Below, piece after piece: positions 59,753 through 64,000 of a stretch of DNA of 64,000 bases. The position numbers and the translations under genes are program-made. This DNA is from Adiantum capillus-veneris (Eukaryota > Streptophyta > Polypodiopsida > Polypodiales > Pteridaceae), in the NCBI GenBank assembly GCA_014529385.2, contig CM043962.1, positions 88,377,180-88,441,179 of the forward strand, read 5' to 3'. The notes beneath the pieces were generated by a model that worked only from the letters and a program-made list of their open reading frames with translations, was not told where the DNA came from and did no database searches. Every line of letters begins with the position of its first letter. Within the stretch, counting starts at the first letter, position 1.

Positions 59753-61178
59753 TAAGATTTTCCATCCTACAAAGCCATGCCATGGGAGCTATAGGCTTGA
59801 TATGTCCTAGGTCACTCATAGGTAGTGCTACTCCTGTGAACATCCTCTAAGGTAGGCTCTACCTGATATGGTGGTGTCTCAAGTGACGTGGTAGATGTCA
59901 CTCTAGGCAAACAAATCTCCAAATCCTCAGGTGTAACCTCTACGCTGGGAGGTGATTGTCGTGGTCTATAAGTACCTCATTTGCCCCTATCTTACATGGG
60001 GAATCTAATTGCTCAATCATCAATGAATCTAGCCACTTGTGGGTGCCCAGAAGCATCTCTCTCAATGGCAATATCTATCTCTATCAAATTTGTAGGTGTC
60101 TAAGTCTCTAATGGTTCAGTCATAAGGTTAGCACTCTCATGGTCATGTGCAATTGTAGGCTCTGGTGGGACATCTACCTCTACAATAGGTGCATTGGAAT
60201 CATCATAAGTGTAGAATCTTGCATGTTATCTAACTCTACTGGATCAATAATCATCTTTGACATAGGAGCAATCTCACTAGGATGTACCTCCTTTGTTTGA
60301 TAAGTGTGTTTTGATCTGCAGCTCTAGCTCCAAGTTGTTGTCAATTGATTTGGCTAGCCACTTCCTTATTGTTGATGTAGAAGTAATATATACCAGAAGA
60401 TGATGATGATGATTTCTAGATTAGGGTCTAAAACCTGGATGACCTAAGGAAAAAAACAGGGTGGGAAAAAATTCCTTTGGTATACGCTCTTATTAGAGTT
60501 GAGCATTTGGACTTGAAGTACTTGTCATGCAAGGTGAGTGCTTGGGAGAAACAAAGGGAGAGTGCCTAATCCAAGTGCCAATTATGGGACACTCTATATG
60601 CATATGAGAAACTTTCAAACAAAAGCATGCAGTGCGAAAGAGGGATTTGATGGGTGCTTCAAGGAATAAATGTAGCATATTTGACATCAAGGGATGTCGC
60701 AATAGCTTCCATGTTTCCAAGAAGGGTTTTTGATGTAGAAGCTTCTCCACTCATACCTCACTGTGCTGAGTGCATGAGTGTCTTTTGGACTTCCTCCTTC
60801 ACTTACCACTATACTACAACGACTTCAACTCTTATGCTCACCTATACCAGCATGAGCGACATAATGTAATTATGCTCAACTCTTCCAGCTTGCACAGTAC
60901 CTAGAATAACTAAGACGTTTAGACCATAGAGAATATTACATGAAGGTTTGGGACTAACACCTCGTTCATTTAGTGGCTTAGTTGCCCGACTCTGACTTTT
61001 ATGCCACGTATTTCTAATGGCAACTTGGACTTACTTGGCCAGAAACCCAATTCCATAAGTTCTTGAAATTTGGGCCTCTTCCATTGTTTTGGTCATTGGA
61101 TGCCACCATTTTGTCGAGTTGGTGGCATATTTTGGCTCCTCTTGACTTGCTTCTTAAGTTACTAATGTAGCCTTTGCT
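59753..61178 (-). other. Degraded retrotransposon interior, domains not readable
   Basis: Short minus-strand fragments such as PPSVEVTPEDLEICLP and ETPPYQVEPTLEDV look like a Pro/Glu-rich retrotransposon linker. I could not find RT or integrase motifs. Confidence 0.3.
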
Positions 61179-62402
61179 TTATCTCACATGACAAGGAATT
61201 GAATCTGTGTGTGGGTTCTTTGTGTTTGAGTTTCCACAAGCAATTTTGGAACCCATCTTGTTTTTTATCTTTCCTTTGTCGAAGCCTTGATTTTGGAGTT
61301 GATGACAAGGTATCCATCTGGAGGTTGTTGAATCCTTAGTGGTGGTTGGTTGGTTGTTGGATCTACCTATTAAATTGTGTGCCTTTGGGTGGAGCCTTGT
61401 GCTTCTTGATTGATCGTCATTTTTCGAGGTTGAGCTACAATTTTTGGTAACCATATTTTGTGTGTTACCTTCATAAAATCCTTGTGCTTCGAGTAGCTTG
61501 ACTGGAATCATCCGTTGCTTCAATTGTTTGTGTTGGTGGGTAGCTTGGCTGAGGTCTGACTTTGATACCCAAACTTGTCACATTTCTTGTTGCTTTGATT
61601 TTTTCTTTTGCCTTTTGTGGTAGTTCTTTCTCTTGATTGAGTTGTTTGTCTTGTGTTTATAGCTTGTCTTGCTCTTTGTAGAACTCTTTGGTTGAGGCGA
61701 GTAGATCCAGGCTGTTACTTTAGGCTTTTTGGCCCAAACATTAGCTTTTCCTTGGAAGTAGCCCTGGGCAATGATTGACTCATTTGATGCTACCCACCCT
61801 ATCACCTTTTGTTGTTGATGTTGAACTTGTGTTTCATGTATGCAAATTGGGTCTTTGACTTTGATATGCTCTTTGGATACTAACACTTGGTTGATTCTCT
61901 TTGGCTTCTTTTGGATACTTTTTTGTCATGGAAACTTTGGTTGATAGACTTTTTGCTTTGGTCTCCATTGCATTGTTGATGGTTTGGCTCTTGATGTAGA
62001 GGCTTTGCAGTAATTTTTATGGAGGATCATTGAGGGTAAAGTTGTCTTGCAAGGTTGATATACTTCAGAGTTTACCTTTTCTTTACCTTTTTCCTTGATG
62101 GTTGGTTGCTCTTTTTTTGCATTGATTTGAGGTGATTTTGGGATTTTTGATGGTGTTGTTGCCGAAGATTTTCCTTGTGGTTGAAAGAAGACGTTCCTTG
62201 AGCTTTCTATCAGGATCAGACTCTCTTTGATATGCTGGGAGTCAATTATGTGAAAAGTATCCTTATACTCCACGGTACTCAACTTGAGTATGGCCTCAGC
62301 CAGCCCAAAGCTAGAAATCAGCATTTTTAAACTTGTTTTCACTGTTTCTTCTAGATCTTTGATTCGCAGCTTTCCCATCATGATCCATGTTCCATAAGTC
62401 AT
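61179..62402 (-). pseudogene. Retrotransposon polyprotein, second protease-like and basic region
   Basis: Upstream of the start, the minus strand gives TCSAVIDPKATRNLMTYGTW, resembling the aspartic protease opening (D-S-G-A/S-T.N.M) with a changed catalytic triplet. Then GKLRIKDLEETVKTSLKML, FGLAEAILKLSTVEYKDTFHIID and IKESLIL, which fit the remainder of such a fold. From 61,900 downward follows a Lys/Ser/Thr/Gln-rich region (KVTAWIYSPQPKSSTKSKTS). Stops at about 61,926 and 61,578 break the frame. No function beyond retrotransposon protein is assigned. Confidence 0.5.
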
Positions 62403-62453
62403 TAGATTCCTTGTTGCTTTTGGATCTATTACTGCTGAACATGTGATTTTGAG

Positions 62454-62858
62454 TCATGTTTCTCCGTATATGCTGAATTTGATTGTCGTAGGAGACGGTC
62501 GATCTTCTTCCTTGTCCATGTTCTTATCTTGATCTTCCATTTGTTGAACATTTGATGTTGAACTTGAAACCTTTTCTCCTTCATCTGCTTTCAATTGTGC
62601 TCTTTCTGATGTCGACTTCTTTGAAACAGCTTTTGTCGATACTTCAAGTATGTCAATAATGACATATTCTTGTGGTTTCTCTGCTTTCTTCATTTGCACT
62701 TTGGAACCATGCTCCAAGACGTAGCTATATGTATCACCTTTCTTGCTTTCACACTCACAAATCTCGTAAGCTTCCTTCAACACCTTTATCGTAAATAAGG
62801 GAGTTATATCATAGCCATATTCATCGTAAAATTTGGTGTTGGTCACCTCATTACGCAA
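62454..62858 (-). pseudogene. Retrotransposon polyprotein linker
   Basis: 134 codons: KFYDEYGYDITPLFTIKVL, EICECESKKGDTYSYVLEHG, EYVIIDILEVSTKAVSKK, then a Glu/Lys/Asp-rich tail. It lies between the two protease-like regions in a single reading direction. I recall similar modules in LTR elements of seedless plants; there is no catalytic motif. Confidence 0.45.
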
Positions 62859-62990
62859 ACATCAAGAGTGGCAAGAATTTGTTGTCATCCAAATGGTTTG
62901 AACATTTCTTTAGGAAAAGGTTTTGTAATATAGTATGTGTCCTGCACAGGTCGATTGAGAATACAATCCTCCTTCCTCAGACTTACACTC

Positions 62991-63481
62991 TCAGGAGCTC
63001 CGTACATCCAGTATCTCATCTTCTTGATCTGTTGTAAAGTTTATTTCTTCTCCCGAGGTCCGTTCAACATCTCTATAACTATGATCTTTGACACTGATTT
63101 TTGTAGTAATTTCCTTGTGTCTTAAGTAGATATTAGTCATATCCCCAATCTTGTACCATTTTGAGCTGCCACATAAACGATCTGCCCAATATGATATTGA
63201 AGTTTCTGCTCTTGTCAAAATTCATTATGGCAAAGGTGTGCTCGTACTCAATGCCACACGAGAATACAATGATTTATTCTAATATTCCAACCTGTTTCTC
63301 TATGTATCCATCTGCTAGTTGTAGTTTCAATCGAGTTTTCCTAAGAGCAGGTTTTTCCCATTTTTCCCACATTTCCTTGGTTGCAATGGCAATTCCTGCC
63401 CCACTATTTAATATTGCAATTGTCTTTACTCCTTTGTACTCAAGTGGTAAGGTGGTGTTTCCTTCTTCTCCTTCACACTAG
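62991..63481 (-). pseudogene. Retroviral-type aspartic protease, catalytic Asp replaced
   Basis: The minus strand reads TIAILNSGAGIAIATKEMW (63,425-63,370), ALRKTRLKLQLADGYIEKQV, a stop, CGIEYEHTFAIMNFDKS and FNIILGRSFM (near 63,180). The pattern is the pepsin-like protease of LTR retrotransposons with D-S-G changed to N-S-G at 63,400-63,408, so the enzyme would be dead. QLKMVQDWGYD and HKEITTKISVKDHSYRDVER follow. Other stops are present. Confidence 0.65.
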
Positions 63482-63535
63482 TCACCCACCTTATTTACTG
63501 GTATTGGCTTTGTCTGTGGCTTCTTAGGCAAGGTG

Positions 63536-63993
63536 TCATCCATGTTTTGCAAGCTTGTCATGTGAAGGGATTTTCAACCCCATCTTTTCCAGGTGTTTGC
63601 CCATTTGGCCCCAAAGATGCAGTCTAATTTTTAGTAGCTTGAGAGATAAAGTGTGCATTTTATAGGAGAAAACATCAACTCGTGCAAGCTCTTGGTATCC
63701 ATCATTTTTTGTGTGGCTTTCCACTGAGAAGGTACCATTTTAACCTCCAATTTTGTTTCGAGTTCTCCTGTAAAAGATGGCAAAGTCTGTAAAGAGTGTG
63801 GTTTACTCTCTTCATATGAGACAAACCCGGCATCCCCATATAAATATCTTATATCCCCTGGGAAAAATTTATGATCCATGTTTATCTCAGGGATAGGTGA
63901 TGACTGTAAAGTGGCACTACCATCTTTTTGGTTTTTTATCGATTCCCATAAGGATTGTGGCCACGGTTCTTGTACCTCCAGAATTGGCATCAC
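63536..63993 (-). pseudogene. Retrotransposon gag-pol upstream part, cut by window edge
   Basis: 120 codons from 63,993 (LEVQEPWPQSLWESIKNQK, DIRYLYGDAGFVSYEESK) run to 63,631 and a second frame to 63,536. Polar, no known domain. It continues beyond the right edge. Confidence 0.4.
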
Positions 63994-64000
63994 TGCTTGT

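Overview
The window looks like nuclear DNA of a land plant, probably not a flowering plant (a fern or other seedless lineage is my best guess, low confidence). The reasons are GT-AG introns, plant-type LTR retrotransposons primed by initiator-tRNA-Met, a chromovirus with a chromodomain, an F-box/kelch-like remnant, a Penelope-like reverse transcriptase, and an extreme load of (CT)n(CA)n microsatellites. It is gene-poor and repeat-rich, and nearly every long coding stretch belongs to a decayed mobile element. No rRNA, tRNA, CRISPR array or prokaryotic feature was seen.

Layout. 1-6.4 kb: a candidate LTR element (window opens inside its 5' LTR; zinc-knuckle gag piece at 4.6 kb; 3' LTR at 6.1 kb) containing a 650-bp direct repeat. 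6.6-8.8 kb: deletion derivative of a second LTR family. 9.6-10.6 kb: Helitron Rep-region fragment. 10.9-12.5 kb: composite GA-rich satellite. 12.5-13.6 kb: coiled-coil ORF and LINE fragment. 14.6-15.8 and 33.1-34.7 kb: two inverted copies of a segment carrying a very small gene with its own TATA box. Between them lies a nested structure: an L1-type LINE (minus strand, 30.8 to 28.4 kb) interrupted by a Ty3/gypsy chromovirus (20.6-28.4 kb). The rest of the LINE (17.0-18.8 kb) and the missing outer third of the 5' LTR (16.4-17.0 kb) now lie in inverted orientation, which dates a 4.2-kb inversion after the chromovirus insertion.

35-44.5 kb: tandem duplications, microsatellites, an F-box-like pseudogene (39.8-41 kb) and the 3' end of another LTR element (44.15-44.54 kb). 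45-54 kb is the most gene-like part. A multi-exon plus-strand gene of unknown function is followed by an FCP1/NIF-type phosphatase-like gene with the DLNGLL variant motif. Convergent to them is a minus-strand multi-exon gene of a transposase-like family (D, HGKGEHDGAG motif) with stops and a lost aspartate. Introns and spacers of both sides carry related ACCGGTA/ACCAGT repeats, and one intron holds a hAT-type MITE with a perfect 8-bp target duplication.

54.5-57.9 kb: a Penelope-like element on the minus strand. 59.3-64 kb: an LTR element on the minus strand (3' LTR, polypurine tract, several protease/gag-like ORFs), cut by the window edge.

The genes do not form a pathway. The two small duplicated genes and the 45-54 kb cluster are the candidates for something undescribed.
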